A stretch of DNA of 33,910 bases from Acidobacteriota bacterium (GTDB lineage: Bacteria > Acidobacteriota > Blastocatellia > RBC074): positions 2,257-36,166 of the forward strand of contig JAJVID010000096.1 in NCBI GenBank assembly GCA_022072205.1, written 5' to 3'. Shown here piece after piece: positions 24,734 through 33,910 of the stretch. The translations under genes were made by a program, and so were the position numbers. A model generated the notes under the pieces. The model did not search any database, was not told where the DNA came from, and worked only from the letters and a program-made list of their open reading frames with translations. The first letter of the stretch is position 1, and each line of letters begins with the position of its first letter.

Positions 24734-25468
24734 TTATCCTCTCTGCCTGATTATCTCGAACAGCACGACACCGGCAGCCACGCTCACGTTCAACGAATTG
24801 ATCCGCCCGCGCATCGGGATTGAAACAATCGCATCGCATTTTTCTCTGATCAGCCGCCGAATGCCCTTGCCTTCGCTGCCCAGCACGACCGCCAGCGGAA
24901 TTTTCATATCGAAATCCGAATAGACGTTATCAGTTCCGCCCTCGACTCCGACCACCCACAGCCCGCGATCTTTCAGCTCGTCAATCAGCGGAACCAGATT
25001 GGTGACGCGCGCGACGCGCACATATTCGACCGCGCCAGCCGAAGTCTTCGACACGGTTTCATTCAAACCGGCGGCGCGGTGTTCGGGGATGAAGACGCCG
25101 TCAACGCCCGCGCCTTCGCAGGTTCGCAGGACGGCGCCCAGGTTGTGCGGGTCTTCGACGCCGTCGAGCAGCACGACCAGCGGCGGATCGCCCATCGAAT
25201 CGAGAATCGTTTCGGCTTCGACGTAAGCGTTTTTCTGATTGAGCGGCGCAGTCAGCGCAACCACGCCCTGATGATTCGCATTGCGGGTCAGATCGTCCAG
25301 CGCGCGACGGTCGCGCTTTTCAACCGCCACGCCCGCGCGCCGCGCGGTTTCGATCAATTCGTTCAGGCGCGACTGATTGGCGCCCGACGCGATCAGGATT
25401 TTGTGAATCGCGCGGCGGCGCGCGCGCAGCGCTTCGAGCACCGGAGCGAGGCCGTAAATTTGATTCAT
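24734..25468 (-). CDS. rlmB: 23S rRNA (guanosine-2'-O)-methyltransferase, SpoU family
   Basis: 244 aa SPOUT enzyme that 2'-O-methylates a guanosine in 23S rRNA. The N-terminal substrate-binding domain has MNQIYGLAPVLEALRARRRA and ANHQGVVALTAPL. The catalytic knot has LLDGVEDPHNLGAVLRTCEG (motif 1), LVVVLGSEGKGIRRL (motif 2) and SIPMRGRINSLNVSVAAGVV (motif 3), with the SAM-binding trefoil residues. The ATG at 25468 gives the standard N-terminus; a GTG at 25480 is also in frame. RlmB and the closely related TrmH-group paralogues are hard to separate by eye. Confidence 0.92.
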   Translation of the reverse strand: MNQIYGLAPVLEALRARRRAIHKILIASGANQSRLNELIETARRAGVAVEKRDRRALDDLTRNANHQGVVALTAPLNQKNAYVEAETILDSMGDPPLVVLLDGVEDPHNLGAVLRTCEGAGVDGVFIPEHRAAGLNETVSKTSAGAVEYVRVARVTNLVPLIDELKDRGLWVVGVEGGTDNVYSDFDMKIPLAVVLGSEGKGIRRLIREKCDAIVSIPMRGRINSLNVSVAAGVVLFEIIRQRG

Positions 25469-25580
25469 CGTTTTGACCACCCTCAGCGAAAGATGCGAAT
25501 TAAGCGGGGCGATTATATCGCACAGTCCGTGTGTCCGTTCACGTACTGACCATTGCTCGGATGGAGCCTAAGATTTGCTT

Positions 25581-25601
25581 CTGGGCGCGCCCAGGGTTTT
25601 T
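25581..25601 (+). promoter_or_regulatory. Hairpin with T-run in the leader of the cupin gene
   Basis: CTGGGCGCGCCCAG (25581-25594) is a perfect 14-bp palindrome followed by GGTTTTT (25595-25601), then the ribosome-binding site and ATG of the cupin gene at 25615. The form is that of an intrinsic terminator, but its place just upstream of a gene on the same strand suggests attenuation or termination of readthrough from upstream. Speculative. Confidence 0.4.
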
Positions 25602-25614
25602 CGAGGAGGACAAG

Positions 25615-25956
25615 ATGGGAGACACAAGTGTCAAAAAGGTCAAGTCGGAGTATTCGCCAACAGGCAAGATGGGGCAGAAGTATCTCGCTTCGGGCATCCA
25701 TGTTTCGATGCGTCTTTGGGAGAAAGAACAGCCGGGCGAAGCCAAGCCTACGACCCAGCGCGATTACGAGACTGTCGGTTATGTAATCAGTGGCCGCGCG
25801 GAGTTGCATCTGGAAGGCCAGAAATTGTTGCTCGAACCGGGCGATTCATGGGTGGTGCCGAAAGGCTCGACACACACTTACCGCATTCTGGAACCGTTCA
25901 CCGCAATCGAAGCGACCAGCCCGCCCGCGGCGGTTCACGGGCGCGACGAGACCTGA
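25615..25956 (+). CDS. Small single-domain cupin protein
   Basis: 113 aa. The ATG at 25615 sits behind GAGGAGGACAAG; upstream ATGs at 25531 and 25561 would read through the hairpin and lack a site. The cupin barrel is visible as QRDYETVGYVISGRAELHLE (motif 1 region), LLLEPGDSWVVPKGSTHTYR (motif 2 region) and FTAIEATSPPAAVHGRDET. Metal-binding His residues are partly missing from motif 1, as in many small cupins. Ligand or catalytic function cannot be read from the sequence. Confidence 0.87.
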   Translation: MGDTSVKKVKSEYSPTGKMGQKYLASGIHVSMRLWEKEQPGEAKPTTQRDYETVGYVISGRAELHLEGQKLLLEPGDSWVVPKGSTHTYRILEPFTAIEATSPPAAVHGRDET

Positions 25957-26010
25957 GGCTGACTGAAGCAATTCTTGATTTTGCATACCCGGCGTGAAAT
26001 TATCGCGGGT

Positions 26011-26862
26011 ATGAAAGACAAGCTCGCGGTCATCGTACTCTCCGCAATCCTGACTGGCGCGACGTTGTTAGCCGCCTGCGCCGCGCCGGGGCAGGTCGCA
26101 GTGAACACGCCGCAAGGCGCGCCTCAGAATTATCCGCCTATGATTGAAGATACCCCTCAACGCCAGCAAGCCGCCGAGGATGCCTGGAAGAAGTTCCTCG
26201 CCGAATGCCATCTGCCCGATGTGAAACCCGATTTTGAACCTGTGTTGAACACGCCGCGCGCTTTGCCGCCTGGACTGGCGGGGCAAATCGCCCTCAACAC
26301 GAAAGCCGGGGCTTTCGGCGAACTGGAAGCGAAAGAGGCTCTGCGGCGATTCATCGAACGCGCGAGCGGCGTGCTTTTCCCGAATCACACAAATATCTCA
26401 ATCGGCCTGAAAGACCTCTCGCTGGTTTCCTTCACGAACGACGGCGCTTTTTATCGCGCTGTTTACAAGCAGGTGAGCTATCCGTTCCCGATCGTCGGCG
26501 GTTGGGGCGAGTTGTACCTCACGGCTGGCAAGGATGGATCGCTGTTGCAGTGGAACAGCCGGATCATTCCCGTTTTCGAGATGCCTACGCGCCCCGAAGT
26601 CGCGATCCAATCAATCGCAGACAGCATGGTCGGACGCGAATTCATTTACACGAGCATCGCCGGGCAGCCGATGAGCTACAAGATCACGACTCGTTCTGAA
26701 GTCTCGGTCAAGGATTTGGTCGTCTATCCGAAACAGGCAGGCGCCAGGATCACGATTCATCTCGCCTATCCTGTCGAAATCGGGCGCGGGACGACGTGGA
26801 CTGTTTACATTGACGCGATCACCGGACAGGAGATTGATGTGAGACAGAATTTTGCGTCGTGA
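26011..26862 (+). CDS. Putative lipoprotein of unknown function
   Basis: 283 aa. The N-terminus LAVIVLSAILTGATLLAACA has a lipobox ending LLAAC (Cys23), so lipid anchoring is likely. A proline-rich linker (NTPQGAPQNYPPMIEDTPQR) precedes a globular part with GLKDLSLVSFTNDGAFYRAV, YPFPIVGGWGELYLTAGKDG and a C-terminal segment ending WTVYIDAITGQEIDVRQNF. The final strand pattern, with DAITGQEI, resembles the PepSY/FTP propeptide fold, but I cannot confirm that. The start ATG follows a weak site. Transcribed toward the converging metalloprotease gene. Confidence 0.78.
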   Translation: MKDKLAVIVLSAILTGATLLAACAAPGQVAVNTPQGAPQNYPPMIEDTPQRQQAAEDAWKKFLAECHLPDVKPDFEPVLNTPRALPPGLAGQIALNTKAGAFGELEAKEALRRFIERASGVLFPNHTNISIGLKDLSLVSFTNDGAFYRAVYKQVSYPFPIVGGWGELYLTAGKDGSLLQWNSRIIPVFEMPTRPEVAIQSIADSMVGREFIYTSIAGQPMSYKITTRSEVSVKDLVVYPKQAGARITIHLAYPVEIGRGTTWTVYIDAITGQEIDVRQNFAS

Positions 26863-26864
26863 AT

Positions 26865-26898
26865 CTGGGAGCGCACGCATCCCTGCGTGCGCTCCCAG
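26865..26898. repeat. REP-like perfect hairpin between convergent genes
   Basis: CTGGGAGCGCACGCA (26865-26879), loop TCCC, and the exact complement TGCGTGCGCTCCCAG (26884-26898). It shares the core GCRCGCATCCCTGCGYGC with each arm of the element at 16867-16958. It lies 3 bp after the lipoprotein stop and 5 bp from the metalloprotease stop, so it may also terminate both transcripts, although no T-run follows. Confidence 0.8.
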
Positions 26899-26902
26899 GA
26901 GG

Positions 26903-29677
26903 TCATTTGATATTCACTCTGACGGTATTCGCTGTCTTTCCGTCCACCATCAACACCAGATCAACCTCGTTGCGACCGATGAGGCTGCGCGGGATGCGCG
27001 CGTTGAGTTGATCCAATCCTGCGAACCCGCCCTGCGGCCCGGCGAAGGACACTTCGCCATCCGCGCCGCCGATTTTCACCGAAACCTGCGACAGATTGCT
27101 GCGGGAACGGAATCCGGTGCCGAAGAGAATCAGGAAAACCTGTTCTCCGTCAGGCCCCAGATCAATCGGGGCGGACACGAAACGGCTTTGCGCGGCGTCG
27201 AACCGGGAGACCGGCTCGAAGCTTTGCGCGCCATTTGCCTTGACGCGCAACGCGACCGCCGCCACTACGCCCTGTCCGTTCGCGTTCGCCGAAAACAATC
27301 CGGGGGCGACCGAAGCGATTGTGGACGCGCCGGACGAGAGCGCGCCGGCGCCGCTGATGACGGTCACGGTCGCCGAGCCGTTTTCAGTTCCGGCGGGAAT
27401 CTGGTAGTTGATCTGCGTCGGCGAGACGAAAAACAGCGGCGCGTCGCGTTGCACTCCGGCGCTGTCTTTGACTCTCACCGTCGTGCCCGCCAGCGAAGTC
27501 GGCAAGGGCAGAGACGTTGCCACTTCAAGCCGCGTCGCCAGATTTTGTCCGAAGCCGGCGACAATCGCTTCGCTCGCCAGCGTGGTTCCGGCGAAGCTGG
27601 CCGCCGAGACGGTTGAAAGCGCGAGCGCGCTGCCGCCGACATTCGCTTTCAACTGAAGCGTGGCCGTCGCTCTGGCCGGATCGTTGCTGGCGATTGAAAG
27701 CGATCCGTTTTGGTTCCCGGCGGAAGCGCCGTTGAACCGCGCGATGATTGTTTCCTGTCCGCCCGGCGCGACGACGAACGATTTGCTGATGGTCAGGACA
27801 CTGAAATTGGGAGAGAGACTGTTGACGTTGGTGACGTTCAAAATCGCCGGCCCGGTGTTGCGAATCGTGAGCAGGCGGTCAACCGTCGTGTTCGCGGGGA
27901 CGACGCCGAAATCAATCGCCGGCGCAACGTCAATCGCCGGCAGACTTGCGCCGCTGAAACCCGCGTTGGCGCGGATCGTGGCGTTGGCGGACGTGCCGTT
28001 TGGCGGAGGGTTGATCGGGCCGAACTGCGCGCCGTTGTCCAGCGACGCGAAGCTGCGGTTTTGCGCCGCGCTGTTGGAATCAATCGGAAAGCCGACCCCA
28101 TCGTTCGGAGTCGGCGCGACGAAGCCGACGTAAAAATCACCAGCGTTGATCGTCGGCCCGTTCGCGATCGGGAAGTCGAAGAAGTTGGTGGCGCTCACGC
28201 CGGGCACAGTCGCTGCGATTCTGGTGATCTGCGGATTGGCGGGCGGCTGAGCCGATCCGTTCGCGTTGGTGAAATAAACCAGAGTGATCGGCTTGCCAGT
28301 CGGGTCGGGCTGGTTCTGAAACGTGCGGAATTGGATGCGGATGCTTTGTAGCGTCGCAGGATAACGCGGCGGGGTCAGGCGATTGACCACCATCAACCCG
28401 TCCTGCCTAAGGCCGCCTTCGACCGTGCCGTCGTCAATCTTCAATTCCTGTATCTGCTGAGCGGCGCTCACCCGCAGTTGGTAACCCAACACGTCAACCA
28501 CGCGCAGATCGTTTTCGGTGAGCAGATCACGTTTGCCGGGGCCGATGGACGGATCCATCATCCCGATGAATTGCCCGCTCAACACATCGTCTTTCCAGTG
28601 CGCCGCCTGATTGCCATCGCCGCCCTGCCCGTCAATGCGGGCGGTCGAGAGCGTTAATTCCGATCCGCTGTCGAAATAGATTTGATTGCCGCCTGAAGAG
28701 AGAATCCGCTGCGATGTGGCGAAGTTTTGTAAGTTGACGCCGGGACGAAAGCGGAACAGATCCCAGACCGTCACTCTGGTCTCTTCGGTCGTCGCAATCT
28801 CCTTGACGCCGACGTTCGACGTGAATCCCAGCAGGTGGCCGATCTCGTGAAGCGCCGTCGAATCGAAATCAATTTTGTTTGGCCCGATGCCGTCGCTCGG
28901 ATCGAAATCGAAGCTGAATGCGGAGTTGAATCCGATCGAAGGCGGGGAGCCGAACTGTTGCTGCTCGGCGTTGGGATCAGCCACAGCGCTGATGAAACCG
29001 AGCGCGCGCAACAACGCCGACGGCGCGCTCATCGCCGCAGTCGAACCGATGTCGGTCGGAACTGTTCCGGTCGGCAGCGCGTTGTAGAGCGCGGTTTCCT
29101 GCGCGTTGGACGCGCGCGTAATGAGCGCCGTACGAACTGACGGATAGATCGTAGAACTGGTCAGAGTCTGCGCCCCAGTCGCGCCAATCGTATCCTGATT
29201 GAAAGGCTCGCCGAATCGCGTCGGCCCGAAATCAACGTCAATGACGACGGTGATCGGAGTCTGAATCAACGCTTCCCACCTGGCCGCCGCTCGGATGAAG
29301 GCGTCTTTGGCGGCGGGGAAGTTGTCCAACTGCGGTGTGCCGCGCAGCGTGATTTTCAATCCGGTCTGTTGCTGTTGCAGATCATCGGTGACCGGCGTGA
29401 TCACTCGCAGTTGTTGATCGGGATCGCGCCGCGTTATCGCCTGCGTCTCTTCCGAAGTGGCTTTGCGGCAAATGATCTGCCCCTGTCGTTCGCTGATTAC
29501 GAAGCTGCCGGCGTCCGGCGCCGCTCGTAACTGCGCGTGATCGTCATCGCCGGCTTTCGCGGCGTAGGCTGAACGGAACAAAAAGCTCGATGGCTCCCCG
29601 GTGAACAAACAAGCGAGCAGGACGATACCAAGCGCGATTCCGGTCGAAGTCTTCAAAAGGATCGGACTGGCTTTCAT
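26903..29677 (-). CDS. Secreted zinc metalloprotease-like protein with TIGR03437 C-terminal domain
   Basis: 924 aa. The signal peptide is near 10-40. The metalloprotease part has the zinc motif [18 protein letters not shown] (HEIGH at 277-281) and a met-turn-like segment [20 protein letters not shown]. Upstream, [17 protein letters not shown] fits the family's predicted fold. A choice-of-anchor type region follows ([20 protein letters not shown], about 600-680). The last 240 residues are a TIGR03437-type domain: [40 protein letters not shown] and [20 protein letters not shown]. The latter domain is strongly associated with Acidobacteria. Function: likely extracellular proteolysis; target unknown. 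Confidence 0.9.
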   Translation of the reverse strand: MKASPILLKTSTGIALGIVLLACLFTGEPSSFLFRSAYAAKAGDDDHAQLRAAPDAGSFVISERQGQIICRKATSEETQAITRRDPDQQLRVITPVTDDLQQQQTGLKITLRGTPQLDNFPAAKDAFIRAAARWEALIQTPITVVIDVDFGPTRFGEPFNQDTIGATGAQTLTSSTIYPSVRTALITRASNAQETALYNALPTGTVPTDIGSTAAMSAPSALLRALGFISAVADPNAEQQQFGSPPSIGFNSAFSFDFDPSDGIGPNKIDFDSTALHEIGHLLGFTSNVGVKEIATTEETRVTVWDLFRFRPGVNLQNFATSQRILSSGGNQIYFDSGSELTLSTARIDGQGGDGNQAAHWKDDVLSGQFIGMMDPSIGPGKRDLLTENDLRVVDVLGYQLRVSAAQQIQELKIDDGTVEGGLRQDGLMVVNRLTPPRYPATLQSIRIQFRTFQNQPDPTGKPITLVYFTNANGSAQPPANPQITRIAATVPGVSATNFFDFPIANGPTINAGDFYVGFVAPTPNDGVGFPIDSNSAAQNRSFASLDNGAQFGPINPPPNGTSANATIRANAGFSGASLPAIDVAPAIDFGVVPANTTVDRLLTIRNTGPAILNVTNVNSLSPNFSVLTISKSFVVAPGGQETIIARFNGASAGNQNGSLSIASNDPARATATLQLKANVGGSALALSTVSAASFAGTTLASEAIVAGFGQNLATRLEVATSLPLPTSLAGTTVRVKDSAGVQRDAPLFFVSPTQINYQIPAGTENGSATVTVISGAGALSSGASTIASVAPGLFSANANGQGVVAAVALRVKANGAQSFEPVSRFDAAQSRFVSAPIDLGPDGEQVFLILFGTGFRSRSNLSQVSVKIGGADGEVSFAGPQGGFAGLDQLNARIPRSLIGRNEVDLVLMVDGKTANTVRVNIK

Positions 29678-29803
29678 ATGTTTTGACCTTGAGATTTGAA
29701 ACAGCCGTATGAAGTTTGGGTGAGAGTGAATTGCAAGCCGGGGCGTTTGTTCGGGGCCTTTGAGTCGGGCGGCAGTCTATTCGCGCGCAACCAACGCGTC
29801 AAT

Positions 29804-29850
29804 GGAGGAGTGAAGGAGTGGTTGTCATCTTTTCACTCCTCCACTCCTCC
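29804..29850. repeat. 17-bp imperfect inverted repeat after the NHL gene
   Basis: GGAGGAGTGAAGGAGTG (29804-29820) and CACTCCTCCACTCCTCC (29834-29850) pair with one mismatch across a 13-nt loop. It lies just downstream of the NHL-repeat gene on its strand, so it may fold at that transcript's end. The units are themselves iterated GGAGTG repeats, so simple-sequence origin is also possible. Confidence 0.65.
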
Positions 29851-29863
29851 ACTCCTTTCATCT

Positions 29864-31600
29864 CTATCGCTGGAACAGTCTGAAGTTGTCCACCACGAAA
29901 TTGCTGCGGATGTAGCGATTCTGATTGCCGACGGCGAAGATCGTGATCGGGTGGCTGCCGTCAGTAATTTTGAACTTGACCCGCAGCGGCGTCATCGTCT
30001 GCCCCGAAGGCGTGGCCGCGCTGACGCCGGGCGCTCCGTTGTTGAAATTTACGCCCAGCGTCACGATCGTGCCGTAGCTCGGAACGACGTCGGCGGTGAG
30101 AGTGTAATCGCCCGGAGCCAGCGTGATGTCCTGCGCGCAGGAGTCAACCAGACGGCGCCCGTTGGCCTGAAACCTCAACGCGTACTGGCCATCGGTGACC
30201 AGCGTGGGATCAGTCACCATCAAAGCCCCGCCGCCTTCGAAAAAGTAGGTGAAGACGCGCCATCCGCTGTAATCGCCGGTTTCAAAACTCGGATTGACGA
30301 TCACGTTGATCGGGGTTCCTTCATCGCCGGGCGCCGGGGTCGGAGTTGGAGTTGGGGTCGGTGTGGGAGTTGGAGTCGGAGTGGGCGTTGGCGTTGGCGT
30401 CGCGGTTGGCGCCGGAGTCGGAGTCGGAGTCGGCGTTGGAGTCGCGGTTGGCGATGGAGTCGGAGTCGGATGCGGCCCGGGCGCGCCGATGCGGCGAATC
30501 GTGTGAGTGAAATAGTCGCTGACGAAGATATTGCCTTTTGAATCCACCGCGACGCCGCCGGGCCGCACGAACGCGGCCTGCAACGCAGGGCCGTCAACGT
30601 GATCTTCGACGCCGCTGCCTGCGACGGTTGAAAGATATCGCGCCGCCATATCCAGCTTGCGCACAGCGCCATTGTGCCAATCAGCGATAATGATGTTTCC
30701 GTCGCCGTCGCGCGTCACGCCGGTGGCCAGGAAGAGCGAAGCCTGCAACGCCGGGCCGTCTTTCAATCCGAAATTGCCGTCGCCCGCGATGGTCGTCACG
30801 TCGCCTCCAGTCGTGACCTGCCGAATGCGGCTGTTGAAGAAATCGGCCACGATCAGGTTGCCCTGTTTGTCGAAACAGACCTGCGGCGCCGCGCCTGAAA
30901 AGCTGAACGCCGCTTGCGCGCCAGCGCCGTCGGCGTAGCCGTTGTAATTTCCGGCGAGCGTGCTGACGTAACGCCCTCGATCAATCTTGCGAACCAGATT
31001 CGTGCCCGAATCGAGCACGTAGATATTGCCCATGTCGTCAACCGCGACGCCGGTCGGCTGCGCGAACCGCGCGTTGAGTCCGACGCCGTTCAGATTTCCG
31101 TACTGCCCGCTTCCAGCGATGGTCGTGACGACGCCGTTCGGCGCGATCTGCCGAATCCGGTTGTTGCCGTAATCGGCGACGATGATGTTGCCGTTCTTGT
31201 CAATCGCCACGCCCGCCGGGCCGTAAAAACGCGCGCCCGCGCCAACGCCGTTGGCGAAACCCTGAATCCCGCCGGCAATCGTCGTCACCGTTCCGTCAGG
31301 AGCGATCCTGCGAATGCGCGCGTTGCGGAAATCGGCGACGATCACGTTATCGTCTTTATCAACCGCGATGCCGAGCGGGGCATTGAACCGCGCCGACGCG
31401 CCCTGCCCGTCAACCGCGCCGGGACTGAACGCGACTCCGGCGAATGTCGTGACGAACAATCCGCCCTGCGCTCGACCGGTCCGGCTGGAATGGAGAATGA
31501 AAACAGATGTGATTGTGAGTGTGACCGCCAGAACGATTACTGCGCGGTACGCGAGGAATGACTTCAAGCTTCGATACGCGCGCGAATTGGAAAGCGTCAT
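29864..31600 (-). CDS. Exported NHL-repeat beta-propeller with Pro-Thr linker and C-terminal beta domain
   Basis: 578 aa. The ATG at 31600 follows AAGGAG. A signal anchor ([18 protein letters not shown]) precedes six NHL-type repeats (about 50-380), for example [60 protein letters not shown] and [21 protein letters not shown] Pro-Thr repeat of about 48 residues (encoded at 30330-30472) follows. The C-terminal jelly-roll-like domain begins [17 protein letters not shown] and includes [20 protein letters not shown], a pattern seen in CBM4/9-like or choice-of-anchor modules. Probably a cell-surface binding protein; no enzyme motif. Confidence 0.9.
   Translation of the reverse strand: MTLSNSRAYRSLKSFLAYRAVIVLAVTLTITSVFILHSSRTGRAQGGLFVTTFAGVAFSPGAVDGQGASARFNAPLGIAVDKDDNVIVADFRNARIRRIAPDGTVTTIAGGIQGFANGVGAGARFYGPAGVAIDKNGNIIVADYGNNRIRQIAPNGVVTTIAGSGQYGNLNGVGLNARFAQPTGVAVDDMGNIYVLDSGTNLVRKIDRGRYVSTLAGNYNGYADGAGAQAAFSFSGAAPQVCFDKQGNLIVADFFNSRIRQVTTGGDVTTIAGDGNFGLKDGPALQASLFLATGVTRDGDGNIIIADWHNGAVRKLDMAARYLSTVAGSGVEDHVDGPALQAAFVRPGGVAVDSKGNIFVSDYFTHTIRRIGAPGPHPTPTPSPTATPTPTPTPTPAPTATPTPTPTPTPTPTPTPTPTPTPAPGDEGTPINVIVNPSFETGDYSGWRVFTYFFEGGGALMVTDPTLVTDGQYALRFQANGRRLVDSCAQDITLAPGDYTLTADVVPSYGTIVTLGVNFNNGAPGVSAATPSGQTMTPLRVKFKITDGSHPITIFAVGNQNRYIRSNFVVDNFRLFQR
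30330..30472. repeat. Degenerate hexanucleotide tandem repeat encoding the Pro-Thr linker
   Basis: GTCGGAGTTGGA-like 6-bp units on the plus strand (Pro-Thr codons on the minus strand), imperfect, interrupted by Ala and Ser codons. Such tracts vary in length by slippage. It is not a CRISPR: there are no unique spacers. Confidence 0.85.
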
Positions 31601-31717
31601 GAAAACTGCTCCTTGGTATTTGATAGATTGACATCGGCGCGAGCGTGAGGAACCCGCAAAGCGAAGCCTTCAGATTACCGTTTCGTGAAAAGAGGTTGTA
31701 TCGGGGGATCGAAAGAT

Positions 31718-31739
31718 TTCGAGTCGGCGCTGACTCGAA
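31718..31739. other. Perfect 8-bp hairpin in the gap before the beta-lactamase-fold gene
   Basis: TTCGAGTC, loop GGCGCT, GACTCGAA within the 268-bp region 31601-31868 between two divergent genes. It could be an operator or leader hairpin. The rest of the gap shows nothing I can name. Confidence 0.3.
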
Positions 31740-31868
31740 GGCGGCGAAGTTTTATCAGATTCGATTTCCGAAGTAAATCGCGCTTTGTTTATCGCCGCGC
31801 TTGGGCTACATTGCGCGCGTTCGATCAACCCCACACAGAAACATCAGTGAACTTCAGGAGGTTAATGA

Positions 31869-32762
31869 ATGCGGGCGTGTCTTTTGATATTGCTGCTGGC
31901 TGCGATTTTCGGCGCGAACGCCAGTCAAACGCGCGGCTCCCTCGACAACGCGAAACCGGAGATCGAGAAGCTGGTCGCCGCGAGCGGCGCCGAGTTGGTC
32001 GGTGTGGCCGTTTACGATACCGAAACGAACCAGACTCTGATGATCAATGAACGCGCCAGCTTTCACGCGGCCAGCACTATGAAACTGCCGGTGATGATGG
32101 AAATCTTCCGGCTGGCCGACCGCAAAAAAATCGGTCTCAACGATCCAGTCGGGATCAAGAACAAGTTCTACAGCATCGTTGACGGCAGCGAATACCGGTT
32201 GAGCAAGAGCGACGACAGCGACCAGGAGCTTTATGGCCGGATCGGGCAGACGGCGCCGGTCATCGAGTTGATTGACCGGATGATTACGTGGAGCAGCAAC
32301 CTGGCCACGAACCTGCTGATCGAAAAGGTCAAAGCCGAAAACGTCAACGCGCTGATGCGCGAACTTGGCGCGAACGACATTCAGGTGCTGCGCGGAGTCG
32401 AAGACTCAAAAGCTTTTCAGGCCGGAAAGAACAACACGACGACGGCTTACGATCTGACGCTGCTGCTGCGGCTGATCGCTGAAAACAAATTCCTGAACCG
32501 GCGCGCCTGCGAGAAGATGGTGGAGATTCTCTCGGCCCAGCATTTCAACGACGGCATCCCCGCCGGGTTGCCCACCGCGACGCGGGTGGCGCACAAGACC
32601 GGCAACATCACAAAGATTCATCACGACGCAGGGATCGTTTACGCTCCGGGCCGCAAACCGTATGTGATTACCGTTTTGACGAAAGGCATCGCTGAGCAGA
32701 AACGCAGCGGCAAATTGATCGCAGATATTTCGCGGGAGGTCTATAAAGCGGTTGCGCGGTGA
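31869..32762 (+). CDS. Exported class A beta-lactamase-fold serine hydrolase
   Basis: 297 aa, signal peptide [23 protein letters not shown] upstream of ATG 31869. The penicillin-binding fold is clear: SxxK in [16 protein letters not shown] (Ser69, Lys72), an SxN motif as [11 protein letters not shown] (Ser142-Ser-Asn144, in place of the usual SDN), and KTG in [14 protein letters not shown] (243-245). I cannot place the deacylating glutamate of true class A enzymes: the omega-loop region reads [20 protein letters not shown]. So it may be a peptidase or esterase relative and not a resistance enzyme. Its stop lies within the ribosome-binding region of the next gene. Confidence 0.9.
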   Translation: MRACLLILLLAAIFGANASQTRGSLDNAKPEIEKLVAASGAELVGVAVYDTETNQTLMINERASFHAASTMKLPVMMEIFRLADRKKIGLNDPVGIKNKFYSIVDGSEYRLSKSDDSDQELYGRIGQTAPVIELIDRMITWSSNLATNLLIEKVKAENVNALMRELGANDIQVLRGVEDSKAFQAGKNNTTTAYDLTLLLRLIAENKFLNRRACEKMVEILSAQHFNDGIPAGLPTATRVAHKTGNITKIHHDAGIVYAPGRKPYVITVLTKGIAEQKRSGKLIADISREVYKAVAR

Positions 32763-32776
32763 TTTGGAGGGAACAG

Positions 32777-33682
32777 GTGCGCTACGACACAACGCTCAAA
32801 GAACTCTTTCAGGCTCCCCCAATCAGGTTGTTGGAGTTGATTGCCGGGGCGCAGCCGATTGAATTGTTGACAGTCGAATATCCGGCAGTAAAGATGCGCC
32901 GGCCTGATCTGGTTTTCCGGCTCCCGAACGGCGAGATGCGCCACATCGAACTGCAAAGCGGCAATGACCATGCGATGGATTGGCGGATGCTTGAATACTA
33001 TCCGTTGCTCTACCGCCAGTTCGGGGGCGAGCCTGTGCAGCAAGTTCTTTACGTCGGGCCGGGGCGCGTGAGAATGAAGGGCGAGATTCGGCACAGGAAC
33101 TTGGCGTTCCGATATGAAGTGATTGACATCCGCCAATACGACGCCGAGCCGCTGCTCAATAGCGACTCGCCTGCGGACAATTTGCTGGCGCTCCTTTGCC
33201 GTAACGGGACGGATCGAAAAGCCGTGCGACGGATCATTTCACGGTTGGGGAAATTGCCGGAGAAAGAACGAATAGATCGTCTCACGCAGCTTTTGATATT
33301 ATCGGGTCTGCGCAAAGCGGAAAGTTTGATTATCGAGGAGGCAGAGCCTATGTCGCTACAGATAAATCTGATGGAGAATGATGTCATTCGAGAGTTCGTC
33401 CTCAAGCACGGGAGGGAAAGGGAAGAGCGCGGCGCCAGGTTTGGCCACGCAAAAATGCTGCGCCTTCAACTCGAACAGCGTTTCGGCAAACTGCCGAAGT
33501 GGGCTTTGAAATTGATTGATGGAGCGGATGTCGAGACGCTTGAAGATTGGGGACTGAAGCTGCTCGACGCTGAACGGCTCGAAGATGTTTTATCCAAACC
33601 GGCCAGACGCGAAAGCGGTCGCAGAAGCTTGTCTGCGATCAAAAAACGTAACGGGAATAAAAAGCGCAACGGCGCGAAATAG
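32777..33682 (+). CDS. Rpn/YhgA-like PD-(D/E)XK nuclease with DUF4351-like C-terminus
   Basis: 301 aa. The start is GTG at 32777, 6 nt after GGAGG (32766-32770); an earlier in-frame GTG at 32759 lacks a site. [20 protein letters not shown] (Asp44, Glu58, Gln60) is the PD-(D/E)XK-type core in the form used by Rpn (transposase_31/YhgA) nucleases. Then [11 protein letters not shown]. The C-terminus has [20 protein letters not shown] and [20 protein letters not shown], which resembles DUF4351, and a Lys/Asn-rich tail ([13 protein letters not shown]). Such proteins are DNA nucleases implicated in recombination and, in some cases, defence. It follows the beta-lactamase-fold gene by 14 bp. Confidence 0.88.
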   Translation: MRYDTTLKELFQAPPIRLLELIAGAQPIELLTVEYPAVKMRRPDLVFRLPNGEMRHIELQSGNDHAMDWRMLEYYPLLYRQFGGEPVQQVLYVGPGRVRMKGEIRHRNLAFRYEVIDIRQYDAEPLLNSDSPADNLLALLCRNGTDRKAVRRIISRLGKLPEKERIDRLTQLLILSGLRKAESLIIEEAEPMSLQINLMENDVIREFVLKHGREREERGARFGHAKMLRLQLEQRFGKLPKWALKLIDGADVETLEDWGLKLLDAERLEDVLSKPARRESGRRSLSAIKKRNGNKKRNGAK

Positions 33683-33702
33683 CCATAACCGCACTTCATA
33701 AA

Positions 33703-33910
33703 ATGATCGGCAGAATCATCGGCAATTATCAAATCACTGGCGAACTAGCTCAGGGCGGAATGGGGGCGGTCTATCGCGCGCGCCATCTGCACCTGCCGCG
33801 CGAGGTCGTGGTCAAATCAATCCTGCTCGCCGCGTTCACTCCTTCGGCTCAGGTTCACCTGAAAGCCCGGTTTCGCCGCGAGGCGTACGTTCAGTCGCAA
33901 CTCGATCATC
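33703..33910 (+). CDS. Serine/threonine protein kinase, N-terminal fragment
   Basis: The gene is cut by the right edge of the window; 69 codons are visible. [20 protein letters not shown] (residues 8-27) is the glycine-rich ATP loop of Hanks-type bacterial kinases, and VVVKSIL carries the conserved lysine (Lys38); [13 protein letters not shown] includes the probable helix-C glutamate. The ATG at 33703 is 20 bp after the nuclease stop, so co-transcription is likely. Domains after the kinase cannot be seen. Confidence 0.92.
   Translation, partial: MIGRIIGNYQITGELAQGGMGAVYRARHLHLPREVVVKSILLAAFTPSAQVHLKARFRREAYVQSQLDH

Noticed and set aside
30294..30506. Plus-strand Val-Gly repeat protein, and a tandem array that might suggest CRISPR
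   Set aside because: It is the complement of the Pro-Thr linker codons of the NHL protein; the units are 6 bp with no spacers.

Overview
The window looks like chromosomal DNA of an Acidobacteriota bacterium, probably near the Blastocatellia. No rRNA or marker tree is available, so this rests on gene content. A secreted metalloprotease ends in the TIGR03437-type domain that is abundant in Acidobacteria. There is also an Oar-like TonB receptor with an N-terminal carboxypeptidase-regulatory domain, a TPR/FG-GAP (CRTAC1-like) giant secreted protein, and high-GC coding with standard TGA/TAA/TAG stops. I see no rRNA, tRNA, CRISPR array or complete insertion sequence.

Layout. (1) 1-3443: an Oar-like receptor cut by the window edge (-) and folC (+). 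(2) 3422-5172: a small accessory island. It starts with a palindromic element that forms the end of folC. Next come a truncated TIR gene joined to the tail of a brnT toxin gene, an orphan brnA-type antitoxin with a small unknown partner, and, convergent to these, a MNT/HEPN toxin-antitoxin pair whose HEPN gene carries an in-frame TGA. (3) 5243-11022 (-): a PA14 protein, the TPR/FG-GAP protein, and a two-gene unit made of a 130-aa unknown protein and a caspase-fold-like protease. (4) 11198-18103 (-): lepB, asnB, an Lrp/AsnC regulator, a UPF0175/DUF3368 toxin-antitoxin pair, a polyprenyl-type glycosyltransferase and two methyltransferases; this resembles a surface-glycan or modified-sugar locus. 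(5) 18384-25956: housekeeping and small enzymes (DUF2071, DCC protein, M20 peptidase, LOG-family protein, hemL, zinc-ribbon coiled coil, rlmB, cupin). (6) 26011-33910: exported proteins (lipoprotein, TIGR03437 metalloprotease, NHL-repeat protein with a Pro-Thr linker, beta-lactamase-fold protein), then an Rpn-type nuclease and the start of a Ser/Thr kinase.

Two themes stand out. First, short palindromes have entered or reshaped coding sequence at least three times. A 92-bp element with 29-bp perfect arms sits inside a methyltransferase reading frame, a 30-bp perfect palindrome sits inside the TPR/FG-GAP gene, and a 32-bp inverted repeat supplies the last codons and stop of folC. A single-hairpin relative of the first element lies between two convergent genes at 26865-26898. 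This resembles REP/REPIN biology and the in-frame palindromic elements known from Rickettsia. Second, the island at 3.4-5.2 kb records decay of toxin genes with their antitoxins kept.

The best candidate for an undescribed system is the two-gene unit at 9878-11022: a short unknown protein translationally coupled to a compact His/Cys-dyad protease. Its function is not known from the sequence.
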